Shown: piece by piece, positions 26,737 to 34,904 of the stretch
Layout: each line of letters opens with the position of its first letter
How positions within the stretch are numbered: position 1 is the stretch's first letter
From: Edaphobacter sp. 4G125
GTDB lineage: Bacteria > Acidobacteriota > Terriglobia > Terriglobales > Acidobacteriaceae
Direction of reading: 5' to 3'
NCBI RefSeq assembly: GCF_014274685.1
Contig: NZ_CP060393.1
Location: 2,105,501 to 2,169,500 of the forward strand
Length of the DNA: 64,000 nucleotides
The notes under the pieces: model-generated
The model's input: only the letters and a program-made list of their open reading frames with translations
What the model was told of the DNA's origin: nothing
Databases searched by the model: none
Program-made: the position numbers and the translations under genes

Positions 26737-27519
26737 ATGAAACGAATTGTTGCTGCCATGCTTTTTGCCGGTTTTGCGATGTCAGGGTATGGAGAGACTC
26801 TATCTGGTCTGTGCATGATCTCGGTTGCGCATAATAAGGTTCAGAACACAGATACGGCTGATGTGATTCTTCGCAGAAGCGATTGCGGTGAAGATGGTCA
26901 CTGCGGCACCTCAGATAATTCCAACATTGCCTGGAGCCGATGGATTGGAGTTTCGTTGGAACAGTTGCAACAGGAAGGTGTGCAACTGCACGCCCGCATG
27001 AGTGGAGAGCCGGGAAACCTGAGCTGTTCTGGCATAGTTCACGAGGGAGTTCTTGCCGGGAAATATGAATTTGTCCCAAATCAAGCTTTCCTTCAGAAGA
27101 TGTCAGCGATGGGTTTCGATGGAATTACTCCGCAGAAGCAGGAAGGGTTTCTGCTGTTGGACATCACAACTGCGTGGGTCAAAGAGATCAAGGATGCAGG
27201 TGTCACAGAGATAAGCACAAGCAAGCTGATGGGAATGCGGGCTCTGCATGTCGATCCAGACTATATTCATGCGATGTCCGTAGCGGGGTATCCGGAGTCG
27301 CGGGCCAACAAGCTGATTGAGATGAAAGCAGTGGGCGTGACTCCAGAGAAGGCTCGGGAGGCGAAGTCTCTTGGCTTTCATCCAACGGAGCAGGAACTGA
27401 TTCAGATGTCGATCTTCAAGATCGATCGTCCTTTCGTTGAAAGGATGCGAGCGAAGGGGCTGAATGATCTGAGTCTGGCGAAGTTGATCCAGGTGAAGAT
27501 ATTCAAACTGGACGACTGA
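26737..27519 (+). CDS. Secreted protein sharing the M56 repeat domain
   Basis: A 260-residue protein with a signal peptide (cut near MSGYGETLSG). It has a unique N-terminal domain with four cysteines, and a C-terminal part (about 145-260) of the same 29-residue repeat as the protease. Examples are KLIEMKAVGVTPEKAREAKS and IFKIDRPFVERM. The last 40 residues match the last 40 of the protease in pattern (IFKID/VFHID, then a KLIQVKIF/KLVKLKMT end). ATG 26737 follows GAGGAGA by six bases. It starts 22 bases after the protease and may be its ligand, inhibitor or paralogous sensor. No function is known to me. Confidence 0.8.
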   Translation: MKRIVAAMLFAGFAMSGYGETLSGLCMISVAHNKVQNTDTADVILRRSDCGEDGHCGTSDNSNIAWSRWIGVSLEQLQQEGVQLHARMSGEPGNLSCSGIVHEGVLAGKYEFVPNQAFLQKMSAMGFDGITPQKQEGFLLLDITTAWVKEIKDAGVTEISTSKLMGMRALHVDPDYIHAMSVAGYPESRANKLIEMKAVGVTPEKAREAKSLGFHPTEQELIQMSIFKIDRPFVERMRAKGLNDLSLAKLIQVKIFKLDD

Positions 27520-27654
27520 TTCAGTCTTTCAGGTCGATAGGGAAACAAGAATGGAGGCGAAGCTTTGATTAACTTTGCATGTCTCGCTGCGCCTTTTTCT
27601 CGAATATGCACGCTGATGCTTGCCATCGGTGGATCTTTCTTCCCCAGTCAACCG

Positions 27655-27867
27655 ATGGATCGAGAAAGTTCAATGTGTCTTCCACGGAAACAAGATCGTT
27701 GGAGCTTTCGCATCGCGTGGGTTGAGCCAAAGGTTACACCACTGCCTGGCTTGGTGATTCGAAAGCATGTGGCCGATCGTGATTTTCTGTTCGCGTGTTC
27801 TTCTTCGCAGTGTCTGATGTCGATCTCGAAAGATGATCAGGACGAAACGAAGAAGGGGACGATTTAG
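27655..27867 (+). CDS. Possible small protein (uncertain)
   Basis: An open frame of 70 codons with ATG 27655; a TTG at 27565 would extend it to 100. No family is recognised and no clear ribosome site precedes it. The C-terminal part has two cysteines in FACSSSQCLMSI and a Lys/Asp-rich end. It lies in the 355-base gap between the repeat protein and cobA. It may be real or may be non-coding. Confidence 0.28.
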   Translation: MDRESSMCLPRKQDRWSFRIAWVEPKVTPLPGLVIRKHVADRDFLFACSSSQCLMSISKDDQDETKKGTI

Positions 27868-27874
27868 TTTTAGA

Positions 27875-28615
27875 TCAACTGGCCCGTTGAGGTACAGGTG
27901 GGCCGACGAGCAGAAGGACTGGAGCCGGGCCGACGTTCACGCTTGAAAGTTCTGCGAGTGTGGTGATGTGAATATGCTCTTCTGAAGTTGAAGCGCGGGA
28001 GACGGCAGTGCATGGGGTCGTAGGCGCGATTCCAGATTCGATCAAGCTCTGGGCGAGTGCTTCGAAGTCACGCCCGGGCATGTAAATGACCAACGTAGCT
28101 TCATCGGGGAAGGCACCGGACCAGCTCGGAGCGAGGGAGATCTTTCCGGCGGCGTGATGGGCCGTGGCCAGGATCAGTTTGGAGGCTCGGGCGCGATCGG
28201 TGAGCGGGGTTTCGAGCTCGGCTGCGACTGCGAAGGCTGCGGTGATTCCTGGGATGATCTCGAAGGGAATAGAGTGCTCGCGGAGAAAGCTGATCTCTTC
28301 GGCGGCTCGTCCGAAGACGAGTGGATCGCCAGACTTGAGCCTAGTAACGGAGCTTCCCGCAGTTGCGTGCTCGAACATCAGGGCATGGATTCCAGCCTGA
28401 GTGATGCGTGGTTGGCCGCAACGTTTCCCGACAGGGATGACGAGAGCTGTCGGGCTGGCGAGGGCGAGAACTTCGTCGGAGACCAGGTCATCGGGAAGGA
28501 TGACATCGGCGGTTTTGATGAGATGCGCGGCGCGCAGGGTGAGCAGCGCAGGGTCGCCGGGACCTGCCCCGACGAGGTAAACATGGCCGGACTCTGCATC
28601 AGGGATGGAGATCAC
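27875..28615 (-). CDS. cobA: Uroporphyrinogen-III C-methyltransferase (SUMT)
   Basis: Makes precorrin-2 from uroporphyrinogen III with two SAM molecules, in the siroheme (and B12) route. The 246-residue protein has VYLVGAGPGDPALLTLRA, the ADVILPDDLVSDEVL region, LKSGDPLVFGRAAEEI and FEIIPGITAAFAVAA, all SUMT marks. The start is GTG 28615, which overlaps the stop of the upstream gene (GTGA) with AAGGAGAAGG before it. A longer open frame exists upstream but only reads through the partner gene. With the next gene it gives siroheme, the cofactor of the reductase at 32987. Confidence 0.92.
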   Translation of the reverse strand: MISIPDAESGHVYLVGAGPGDPALLTLRAAHLIKTADVILPDDLVSDEVLALASPTALVIPVGKRCGQPRITQAGIHALMFEHATAGSSVTRLKSGDPLVFGRAAEEISFLREHSIPFEIIPGITAAFAVAAELETPLTDRARASKLILATAHHAAGKISLAPSWSGAFPDEATLVIYMPGRDFEALAQSLIESGIAPTTPCTAVSRASTSEEHIHITTLAELSSVNVGPAPVLLLVGPPVPQRAS

Positions 28616-29253
28616 GCCTTCTCCTTGGATTGGGGATTGATGCGAGCGTGTTCGCGAGCGAGCAGGCGCGAGGGGCACTGATCGTAGGAACAGACCTCTC
28701 GATGGGCGAGCTGGTGCAGAAAGAGTCTTCGCTCTTCGTTCAAAGGCTCGGCAGTGACGACTTCGCGGCGGAGATTTCCGAGTTCGGTAAGCCATTCCCC
28801 CAGATCGAGTGGGAGTTGCTCATTCAACTCCTTGCGGAGTTGCTGGGCGAGGGCCGGTGAGTTGCCAGCGGTCGAGATGGCGACCTGAAGGTCGCCGCGC
28901 CGAACGACGGAAGGGAAGTAGAAATCGCAGAAGGGTGGATCGTCGACGGCGTTGCAGAGGACTCCGGCGGCAGTAGCCTCGGCGAAGACAGCTCGATTGA
29001 CGGCGGGATCGTTGGTTGCGGCGACGACCAGAAAGGCTCCAGAGAGGTCACCGTGCTGATAGGTTCGGCGGTTCAGAGTTAATTCTCCGGAAGCTGCTTG
29101 CTCGGAGATCGTGGTACTGACCTCCGGTGCGATTACAGTGATGGCTGCATCGGCAGCTCGGAGGGATGCGATCTTCGACTCTGCGAGATGACCTGCACCG
29201 ATGACAACACATGAGCGGCCGGTGAGTTTGAGGAAGATCGGAAACAGGGACAT
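28612..29253 (-). CDS. Precorrin-2 dehydrogenase / sirohydrochlorin ferrochelatase (CysG N-terminal/Met8-like)
   Basis: Oxidises precorrin-2 to sirohydrochlorin and, in Met8-like forms, inserts iron. The 213-residue protein opens with MSLFPIFLKLTGR. The NAD motif is VVIGAGHLAESKIASL, where the usual third Gly region GGGxVA is changed to GAGHLA. CDFYFPSVVRRGDLQVAIST and GNSPALAQQLR follow. ATG 29253 fits family length better than one 13 codons upstream. Its stop overlaps cobA, so the siroheme pair is one operon. Confidence 0.88.
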   Translation of the reverse strand: MSLFPIFLKLTGRSCVVIGAGHLAESKIASLRAADAAITVIAPEVSTTISEQAASGELTLNRRTYQHGDLSGAFLVVAATNDPAVNRAVFAEATAAGVLCNAVDDPPFCDFYFPSVVRRGDLQVAISTAGNSPALAQQLRKELNEQLPLDLGEWLTELGNLRREVVTAEPLNEERRLFLHQLAHREVCSYDQCPSRLLAREHARINPQSKEKA

Positions 29254-29302
29254 CTGGAAAGCTCCATCGGAGGCAGGGGGTATCCCCGCCATTTTCGTGC
29301 AA

Positions 29303-29385
29303 AGTATTCAAATAAGGAAACTTAGCCTCGGACCTCTTTCGGAAGATACATAGAAAGAAATTCAGAGGTTTCTTATTTAAATACT
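29303..29385. repeat. A+T-rich inverted repeat upstream of the siroheme operon
   Basis: AGTATTCAAATAAGGAAAC (29303-29321) and GTTTCTTATTTAAATACT (29368-29385) are inverse copies with one substitution and one indel, about 46 bases apart. The gap is 50 bases upstream of the siroheme start. It could hold a promoter and operator. I see no gene in 29386-29561. Confidence 0.5.
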
Positions 29386-29561
29386 AGCCGATGGAGCAGG
29401 CAAAAACTGCAAACGGATGTACTGTATTTTGTGTGAGTTAGAAGAAAGATCGCTTGACAGGCTCTGGCGTGGGAACGAATCAGGCCGATGGTTGAAATTT
29501 CAGTCTGTCCTCAAGCTTCTTTCAGAAATTGGTTTTTGCCGATGGTTCTGCCCCTTATCCT

Positions 29562-29975
29562 TCACTTACGCAGGACACCTCGCAGGATCGTATTCCGGTC
29601 GTGAATATCAGACTTTCGGGGCACATTCAGTCGGCTGCTATCGGTCGCTGAGAACTGAACCTCAGACAAATATTGATCTTCTCCTGAGCGACTGAAGATG
29701 AGCACCGCAGGTTCTGAGGAAAGGCTGTGACCTTGAGGGTGAACGGTAACAAATTGCTTCTTCCCAGTCTCCAGATTGACCACGGACATTCCAAATTTAT
29801 CTGGTGACAGATCGAACTCGTAGGATCCTGCTTCGAAGTGCGAACGATTCACCGAAAACGCGAACGGAATATTTGCAGTGATCTCTTGCCCGTTCTGAGC
29901 GTGCGCTAAAGGAGTAAAGAGCGAGCCAACGATGACTGCGACGAGAGTGCTTTTGAAAATTATGCGAGATTTCAT
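29562..29975 (-). CDS. Small secreted protein of unknown function
   Basis: A 137-residue exported protein with a signal peptide ending near PLAHAQ. A single small beta-rich domain follows: ITANIPFAFSVNRSHFEAGSYEF, then VVNLETGKKQFVTVH and AVLIFSRSGEDQYLSEVQF. Proteins opening with this ANIPFAF segment are common in acidobacterial genomes, often in several copies; no function is known to me. ATG 29975 follows GGAGA by five to six bases, so upstream Met codons are not needed. Monocistronic. Confidence 0.82.
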   Translation of the reverse strand: MKSRIIFKSTLVAVIVGSLFTPLAHAQNGQEITANIPFAFSVNRSHFEAGSYEFDLSPDKFGMSVVNLETGKKQFVTVHPQGHSLSSEPAVLIFSRSGEDQYLSEVQFSATDSSRLNVPRKSDIHDRNTILRGVLRK

Positions 29976-30170
29976 GAGAGTCTCCACAGAGGTGCACCGA
30001 TTGGCAAGCTGCATTTTCATGGCTTGCGTGCATCTCTCCTCTCACTTCATCAGCATGGGACTCCTAGTGCGATAAAGATTGGTGAAGCATTGAAAAGATA
30101 CGTAAAGTTGAGGTGGTGAACTCACTGTTGCTAGTGGTGTCCTCCGAAGGCCGTAACATTGATCAGCGTT

Positions 30171-30218
30171 CAACCGCAGATCCCTTCGACTCCGCTACGT
30201 TGTGCTCAGGATGACACT
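30171..30218 (-). repeat. REP-like element B, overlapping the end of the kinase gene
   Basis: Reading on the minus strand it begins GTGTCATCCTGAGC and ends GGATCTGCGGTT, the same ends as element A. It overlaps the 3' end of the histidine kinase gene and supplies its last sense codons (Val-Ser-Ser) and its stop TGA. Confidence 0.75.
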
Positions 30219-31612
30219 TCATATTTAGGGAAAGGACACTCGCTGGTTTGATCTGATGATGGCAGGAGGATGTACACCGCGAGACCATGCGGGGTTGCAT
30301 TTTCAGCATAGACTTTGCCGCCATGCATTCGTATGGCGCGTTCCGTGATTGCCAGTCCGAGACCTGCGCCGCCTGTTTGTCTGTCGCGGTCCGATGCGAC
30401 CCGGTAAAAAGGCTCAAAGATTTTTTGTAGAGATTCTGATGGTACGCCGGGACCATGGTCACGCACAGTGATTTGCACCAATGATTCCATGCGCTCCAGA
30501 ACAACCTGTACGGGCTCATCCGAGTTGTTGTAGCGAATTGCGTTACGAATGACATTTTCAATTGCGCTCTGAAGCAGTTCTGCATTGCCACGTACCCAAA
30601 AAATTTCTCGAGAGTTCATGGTTATGTTGTCTGGACGCTCGTGCAATTCGAACCCGGCACTGTGAACAAGATTCGCGACAAGATCTGTAAGATTGAAGGT
30701 TTCAAATGGAACTGAGGCGGATGCGACATCGAGCCTTGCCAGAGTTAGTAGACGCTCTATCATCTGGTTCATGCGTTCGAGATCCTGCTGCATCTGATCG
30801 AATACCTGGTCGTTTCCTTTTCTCTCACGCCCAATATCCAATGCGACGTTTAGACGTGTAAGTGGAGATCTCAGTTCGTGCGAAATGTCGTAGATAAGCT
30901 GCCGCTGTCCACTAACCAGGCCTTCAAGACGCCCAGCCATGACATTAAAGTCTCTTACAAGGGAACCAAGTTCGTCGCGGCGCAGACTCATTCGCTCATC
31001 GGCGCGAGCATTCAAATTGCCTGTGGCCAGCTGTTGTGAAGCTTCGCGAAGCCGGAGGATCGGTGCGGTTAAATATCGGGTAAGCAGATAGCAAATGAGT
31101 CCGGGAACAAGGAGAGCAACAAGACAGCGGACGACAACTCCAGCAACATTCGTGGTTCCGGCAGATCGAGGGCTTGTGGGTGATTCCGTAACGTAGATAT
31201 ATCGTTCGCCGGTGGCTCCTTGCACAGGGACAGCGATTTCGGCTACACCATACTTGAAATTGAACTCAGGTTTTCCTTTCAGAACGGCAGCGTGAACGAC
31301 ATGGGCGAAACGCAAACACCCGTTTCCCAGAATGGTGGTTTCGTCGAAATGCAAGAGACATGCTCGCAGATGAGTCGTACGGGATCGTTCGAGGAGATAT
31401 TCTGAAGCGCTCTGCGTACCATGCCGTTCATACTCCTGGACTATTGTTGCGCCAGCGTACTTTGTCGTATCAATCAGAGTGTCGTGCCATTGTGAAGACA
31501 TTCCAGTTGGTTGCAGGATCAGAGTCACAATCATGGAGAATGCGGTCAGAGCAATCGTGCCCCAGAACCACAAAAGTATTTTCAGAAAGAGGCTTCTATT
31601 GGGCAGATTCAC
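30206..31612 (-). CDS. CpxA-like sensor histidine kinase
   Basis: A 468-residue inner-membrane kinase. It has a membrane helix (about 13-35), a periplasmic domain, a second helix (about 157-182) and a HAMP domain. The HisKA domain carries the His in ISHELRSPLTRLN. The ATPase domain has N box VIRNAIRYNN, G1 DHGPGVP and G2 GGAGLGLAI. It starts with GTG overlapping the stop of the regulator gene (GTGA). The regulator before it and a divergent CpxP/Spy-like gene support a Cpx-type envelope stress system. The last codons and the stop come from a REP-like element. Confidence 0.9.
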   Translation of the reverse strand: MNLPNRSLFLKILLWFWGTIALTAFSMIVTLILQPTGMSSQWHDTLIDTTKYAGATIVQEYERHGTQSASEYLLERSRTTHLRACLLHFDETTILGNGCLRFAHVVHAAVLKGKPEFNFKYGVAEIAVPVQGATGERYIYVTESPTSPRSAGTTNVAGVVVRCLVALLVPGLICYLLTRYLTAPILRLREASQQLATGNLNARADERMSLRRDELGSLVRDFNVMAGRLEGLVSGQRQLIYDISHELRSPLTRLNVALDIGRERKGNDQVFDQMQQDLERMNQMIERLLTLARLDVASASVPFETFNLTDLVANLVHSAGFELHERPDNITMNSREIFWVRGNAELLQSAIENVIRNAIRYNNSDEPVQVVLERMESLVQITVRDHGPGVPSESLQKIFEPFYRVASDRDRQTGGAGLGLAITERAIRMHGGKVYAENATPHGLAVYILLPSSDQTSECPFPKYEVSS

Positions 31613-32304
31613 CTGGACCTCGATCTCGTAACGAAGAGATATCCCATTCCGCGAACAGCCTTGATGTATTCTTCTGCGCTGATGCGAGCCAGTTTTTTAC
31701 GAAGATTGCTCACATGCACATCGATCACACGATCGAATGGGCCAAGCTTTCGTCCTAGCACTTGTTCGGTGAGGTCTTCACGTGTCATGACCTGACCCGC
31801 GCTGCGCATAAATGTTTCAAGCAGGTTGAACTCTAAACTGGTTACGCTTAATTCGGTTTCATTAACCCATACTTTGAGCGAGGAGGGTTCAAGGCGCACG
31901 TTGTCTACGATAACGATGGAAGAGTTGTCAGGGTCTCGTGAGACACGTCGGAGAATGGCGCGAATCCTCGCCACGAGTTCTCTTGGATTGAAGGGTTTGG
32001 GAAGATAATCATCTGCGCCGATTTCTAATCCGAGAATTCGATCGACGTCGTCTCCTCGCGCTGTCAAGATGAGAACGGGAACGGACGAATGAGATCGAAG
32101 GTTGCGGAGAACATCCAGACCACTCATACCAGGCAGCATTAGATCGAGAATAATCAGATCATGCTGCCCTAATGTGGCTCGCTTCAGTCCGGTCTGACCG
32201 TCCTGAATGGTCTCAATCGCAAACCCTTCTGGTTGAAGCCGGTCGTTGAGTAATCGGCATAGCTCGACATCGTCGTCGATGATGAGCACGCGATCTTGTT
32301 TCAT
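31609..32304 (-). CDS. OmpR-family response regulator, CpxR-like
   Basis: The 231-residue regulator has a receiver (acid pair IIDDD, phosphoacceptor in LDLMLPGMSG, Thr in LTARG, Lys in PKPFNP). A winged-helix DNA-binding domain follows (LTSLEFNLLETFM, VIDVHVSNLRKKL, VRGMGYLF). A good ribosome site, GGAGGGCGGAGCG, lies before the ATG. It is first in an operon with the kinase. The opposite strand starts a CpxP/Spy-like gene, and a Cpx-box-like site lies between them. Confidence 0.92.
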   Translation of the reverse strand: MKQDRVLIIDDDVELCRLLNDRLQPEGFAIETIQDGQTGLKRATLGQHDLIILDLMLPGMSGLDVLRNLRSHSSVPVLILTARGDDVDRILGLEIGADDYLPKPFNPRELVARIRAILRRVSRDPDNSSIVIVDNVRLEPSSLKVWVNETELSVTSLEFNLLETFMRSAGQVMTREDLTEQVLGRKLGPFDRVIDVHVSNLRKKLARISAEEYIKAVRGMGYLFVTRSRSR

Positions 32305-32357
32305 CTCTATCGCTCCGCCCTCCTATGCTAGATCAACTTTCTGCACGGGGAACCGAC

Positions 32358-32372
32358 TTTACAAAACTTTGC
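32358..32372 (-). promoter_or_regulatory. CpxR-box-like direct repeat
   Basis: On the minus strand this reads GCAAA-N5-GTAAA, one base from the E. coli CpxR consensus GTAAA-N5-GTAAA. It lies six bases upstream of a TTGACC -35 (32378-32383) that points at the CpxP/Spy-like gene, and 54 bases upstream of the regulator start. Confidence 0.5.
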
Positions 32373-32441
32373 ACGGCTTGACCTTTCTTTATCGCACTTG
32401 TGCTCTCCGATTGTTCGAATGAGAAGCGAGGGATAGATGTT

Positions 32442-32906
32442 ATGAAACGTAAAGTATTTATCGGAGTAGCAGTCGTCCTGGTTCTGTTGACAGGTTTCTT
32501 TATCGCTCGTGCAGAGGGACGCGGTTGGCATAGAGGATTTGGGCATCGCGGCTGGCACCATGGCCCTGGAGGCTACGTAGCCAGAGAGCTCCATCTGACA
32601 GACACCCAGAGGCAACAGATTCGAACGATATGGGAGGGCGAACGGCCAGCGTTGTCGAAGCTTGCGAAGCAGTTCGCAGATGAGAACAGGGACCTGACCG
32701 CGGCGACTGCGAAGGGAACTGGCAATGAGGCCGAGGTGTCAAAGATTACAGGATTGCAGGGGGCGACGTTGGGGCAGTTGATTCTGGAGAAGGAACACCT
32801 TAAGGCAAAGATATATGCTGATGTTCTAAGCCAAGAGCAGCGAGATAAAGCAGATGCGCTGCTGTCGCGTTGGCAATCGCATCTGGATGAACTGGGGAAG
32901 ATGTGA
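32442..32906 (+). CDS. Periplasmic CpxP/Spy-like stress protein
   Basis: A 154-residue exported protein. It has a signal helix, then a His/Gly-rich stretch (WHRGFGHRGWHHGPGG) that may bind metal. A helical LTxxQ domain follows with LTDTQRQQIRTIW and, later, LSQEQRDKAD. Such proteins are periplasmic chaperones or negative regulators of Cpx-type kinases. It diverges from the Cpx-like regulator and kinase. ATG 32442 has a GCGAGGGA site upstream. Confidence 0.85.
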   Translation: MKRKVFIGVAVVLVLLTGFFIARAEGRGWHRGFGHRGWHHGPGGYVARELHLTDTQRQQIRTIWEGERPALSKLAKQFADENRDLTAATAKGTGNEAEVSKITGLQGATLGQLILEKEHLKAKIYADVLSQEQRDKADALLSRWQSHLDELGKM

Positions 32907-32930
32907 ACTTTATTTCGTTTCCAAAAACAC

Positions 32931-32962
32931 ATCAGGCCATGACGGTTGTCATGGCCTGATGC
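32931..32962. terminator. Strong hairpin between convergent genes
   Basis: CATCAGGCCATGAC and GTCATGGCCTGATG form a perfect 14-bp stem with a GGTT loop. On the minus strand it is followed by TGTTTTTGG, so it is a good intrinsic terminator for the reductase gene and may also end the CpxP-like transcript. Confidence 0.85.
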
Positions 32963-32986
32963 TTGATGTAGATAAATATCGTTATG

Positions 32987-34714
32987 TTACTCAGCGGGCG
33001 AGAAGCGTCCAGCCCCTACAGGAGGGGCGTCGCGCTCGACGGGATTTACAACCGTGCCATTGAGGTGAGCTCGGAGGGTCTCGTCATCGGTGCGGCGGAA
33101 GTATCCACGGAGGTCTTCGCCAGTTTCGCGTTCTGCGAGGTATGCACGAAGAAGGCGCTCGATGGCCTCAGGGCAGTCTTCAGCAGCAGCACGGAAGCCA
33201 ATCTGCCGGGCGATGCCCACATACTTGCCTACTGATCCGCCGACGCAGAAGTAGAAGGCATCAACCATCTTGCCGTCTTTCTTGATTTTCTTGCCCTCAA
33301 GGCCGATATCCGCGATCCAGCTCTGGCCGCAGGAGTTGGTGCAGCCTGTGACGTGGAGGCGAATCTGCTGATCGAAACCAGGGAGACGATCTTCAAGCTC
33401 GGAGACGAGCCACTTGTTGAAGTTCTTGGTCTCGGCGATGGCGAGCTTGCAGAACTCGGTTCCTGTGCAGGCAATGGCTCCACGCCAGAAGGGAGAGACA
33501 TCGACGTTCAGTCCGATGGTGTTGAGCTCGATGACGAGAGCCGCGACCTTCTCATGGGGGACATTGACGATGAGGATGTTCTGACCGATGGTCGCTCGCA
33601 GATTGCCGTCGCCATACTGCTCCGCAAGCTCAGCGAGCTTCTGCAGCTGGTCGCCTGAGAGACGGCCATTGATGACGCTAGCGCCAACAACAGAGAGGCC
33701 AGGCTGCCGCTGCGGTGTAATACCGATATGGTCCCGGTAGATATCGCCGGGAACATCTTCCATGGAGACCGGGCTGGGATCGAGCTTGTAACCAAGTTTT
33801 TCTTCCAGGGCAGCGAGGAAGGATTCGGCAGTCCAATCAAAGCGCATGAAGAGGTACTTGATGCGGGCGCGGGTACGGTTCTCGCGAAGGATGTCTGCGT
33901 CGCGGAAGACCTCAGCGGTAGCGGCTGCAACATCGACGGCCTGATCCTGCCGGATAAAAGCCGGGATGCGGACGGCGATGTGCGGCTCGTTAGAGAGACC
34001 ACCGCCAACCCGGAGGGTATAACCGATCTCTTCGGCACCATTGACGGTGCGCTTGATGGCGGTGAGGGCAGCATCATTGATCTCGGGGAAGCTGCACCAT
34101 ACAGGGCATCCGGAAACGGTGAATTTGAACTTGCGGGGAAGGTTATAAAAATCGGTGTTCGCATTCAGGCGGTGGGCGATTGCAACGGCCAGCGGGCTGG
34201 CATCGATGATTTCGTGGCTATCGAGACCTGCGAGCGGGCAGCCAGTCACATTACGAACAACGTCGCCGCAGGCCCCCTTGGTGCTCAGTCCCACTGAATT
34301 GAGAGCATCAACGACCTCGACCAGGGCGGAGATCGTAAGCCAATGCAGCTGGATGTTTTGACGGGTAGTAATGTCGGCCAGATTGTTCGCGTATTTCTTG
34401 GTGACTTCGGCGATGACGCGAAGCTGTGCGCTGGTGAGAAGTCCGTTCGGAAGCGCGATACGCATCATGAAGTATTCGGTAGCCTTGCCTTCGCCTCCAA
34501 CGCCGCCGGTTACCCCTTTGCCGTCTCCTTGGCTGTAGACCCCCCACCAGCGAAAATAGAGCGCCCAATCGGCGGGAATGGAATCCCAGCCAAGGCGAGC
34601 ATATTCTCGAACCTCATCCCAAGACTCCCAAGGGTTCTTGGCGAGCTTAAGTCGTTCTGTACGTTGGGCTTTGGTCTCTTTGACGGCAGCGGCTGGTGCC
34701 GGAGGGGTAGACAT
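32987..34714 (-). CDS. Ferredoxin-type siroheme sulfite/nitrite reductase
   Basis: Reduces sulfite to sulfide (or nitrite to ammonia) with six electrons from ferredoxin. The 575-residue protein has two half-repeats (RQNIQLHW, NVTGCPLAG and VSGCPVWC in the first). The cluster/siroheme cysteines are in CTGTEFCKLA (about residue 418) and TGCTNSCGQ (about 456). Sequence alone does not settle sulfite against nitrite, but the Cys-rich leader peptide upstream argues for sulfite and cysteine synthesis. A terminator lies just downstream. The cofactor genes are 4 kb away. Confidence 0.9.
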   Translation of the reverse strand: MSTPPAPAAAVKETKAQRTERLKLAKNPWESWDEVREYARLGWDSIPADWALYFRWWGVYSQGDGKGVTGGVGGEGKATEYFMMRIALPNGLLTSAQLRVIAEVTKKYANNLADITTRQNIQLHWLTISALVEVVDALNSVGLSTKGACGDVVRNVTGCPLAGLDSHEIIDASPLAVAIAHRLNANTDFYNLPRKFKFTVSGCPVWCSFPEINDAALTAIKRTVNGAEEIGYTLRVGGGLSNEPHIAVRIPAFIRQDQAVDVAAATAEVFRDADILRENRTRARIKYLFMRFDWTAESFLAALEEKLGYKLDPSPVSMEDVPGDIYRDHIGITPQRQPGLSVVGASVINGRLSGDQLQKLAELAEQYGDGNLRATIGQNILIVNVPHEKVAALVIELNTIGLNVDVSPFWRGAIACTGTEFCKLAIAETKNFNKWLVSELEDRLPGFDQQIRLHVTGCTNSCGQSWIADIGLEGKKIKKDGKMVDAFYFCVGGSVGKYVGIARQIGFRAAAEDCPEAIERLLRAYLAERETGEDLRGYFRRTDDETLRAHLNGTVVNPVERDAPPVGAGRFSPAE

Positions 34715-34760
34715 GATGGAGAATCCTTTTGAGCTTTAGAATGAAGGAGATAATAAAAAT

Positions 34761-34779
34761 CCCACTCGAGTGGAGTGGG
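34761..34779 (-). terminator. Attenuator terminator before the reductase gene
   Basis: On the minus strand CCCACT and AGTGGG close a short hairpin that runs directly into ATTTTTATTA. It lies between the Cys leader peptide and the reductase start, so it would stop transcription unless prevented. The ribosome site AAAAGGA for the reductase comes after it. Confidence 0.75.
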
Positions 34780-34802
34780 CGATGGCGGCTTTGCTTGAGA
34801 TG

Positions 34803-34815
34803 GCCTCTATGAGGC
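34803..34815 (-). promoter_or_regulatory. Hairpin over the leader peptide stop codon
   Basis: GCCTC and GAGGC pair around a 3-base loop that holds part of the TAG stop of the leader peptide. An outer CTTTGC/GCAAAG pair (34789-34794 with 34819-34824) encloses it. It could act as a pause hairpin or the competitor structure in attenuation. Confidence 0.5.
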
Positions 34816-34893
34816 GGGGCAAAGGCGACAGCGCACCCGGTCGCAACAACACATGCGACAGAGAGAGGCGAGATGGGCGCGGTCGGATGCCAT
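34807..34893 (-). CDS. Cysteine-rich leader peptide (probable attenuator of the reductase gene)
   Basis: A 28-codon frame with ATG at 34893 and TAG at 34807. Six codons are Cys, at residues 12, 15, 16, 17, 22 and 25, with three in a row (context RMCCCDR). Two purine runs, AAAGG and AGGA, lie before the ATG. It begins a few bases after the predicted transcription start and is followed by a pause-like hairpin and a terminator before the reductase gene. In known amino-acid leader peptides such codon runs stall the ribosome when the charged tRNA is scarce. The same logic here would raise sulfite reduction when cysteine is low. Direct sequence evidence is strong; the mechanism is inferred. Confidence 0.8.
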   Translation of the reverse strand: MASDRAHLASLCRMCCCDRVRCRLCPAS

Positions 34894-34904
34894 TCCTGCC
34901 TTTA

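Noticed and set aside
24231..27519. Beta-lactam resistance operon (blaI-blaR1)
   Set aside because: The M56 protein has no penicillin-binding sensor domain and no beta-lactamase gene follows; only the regulatory logic is shared.
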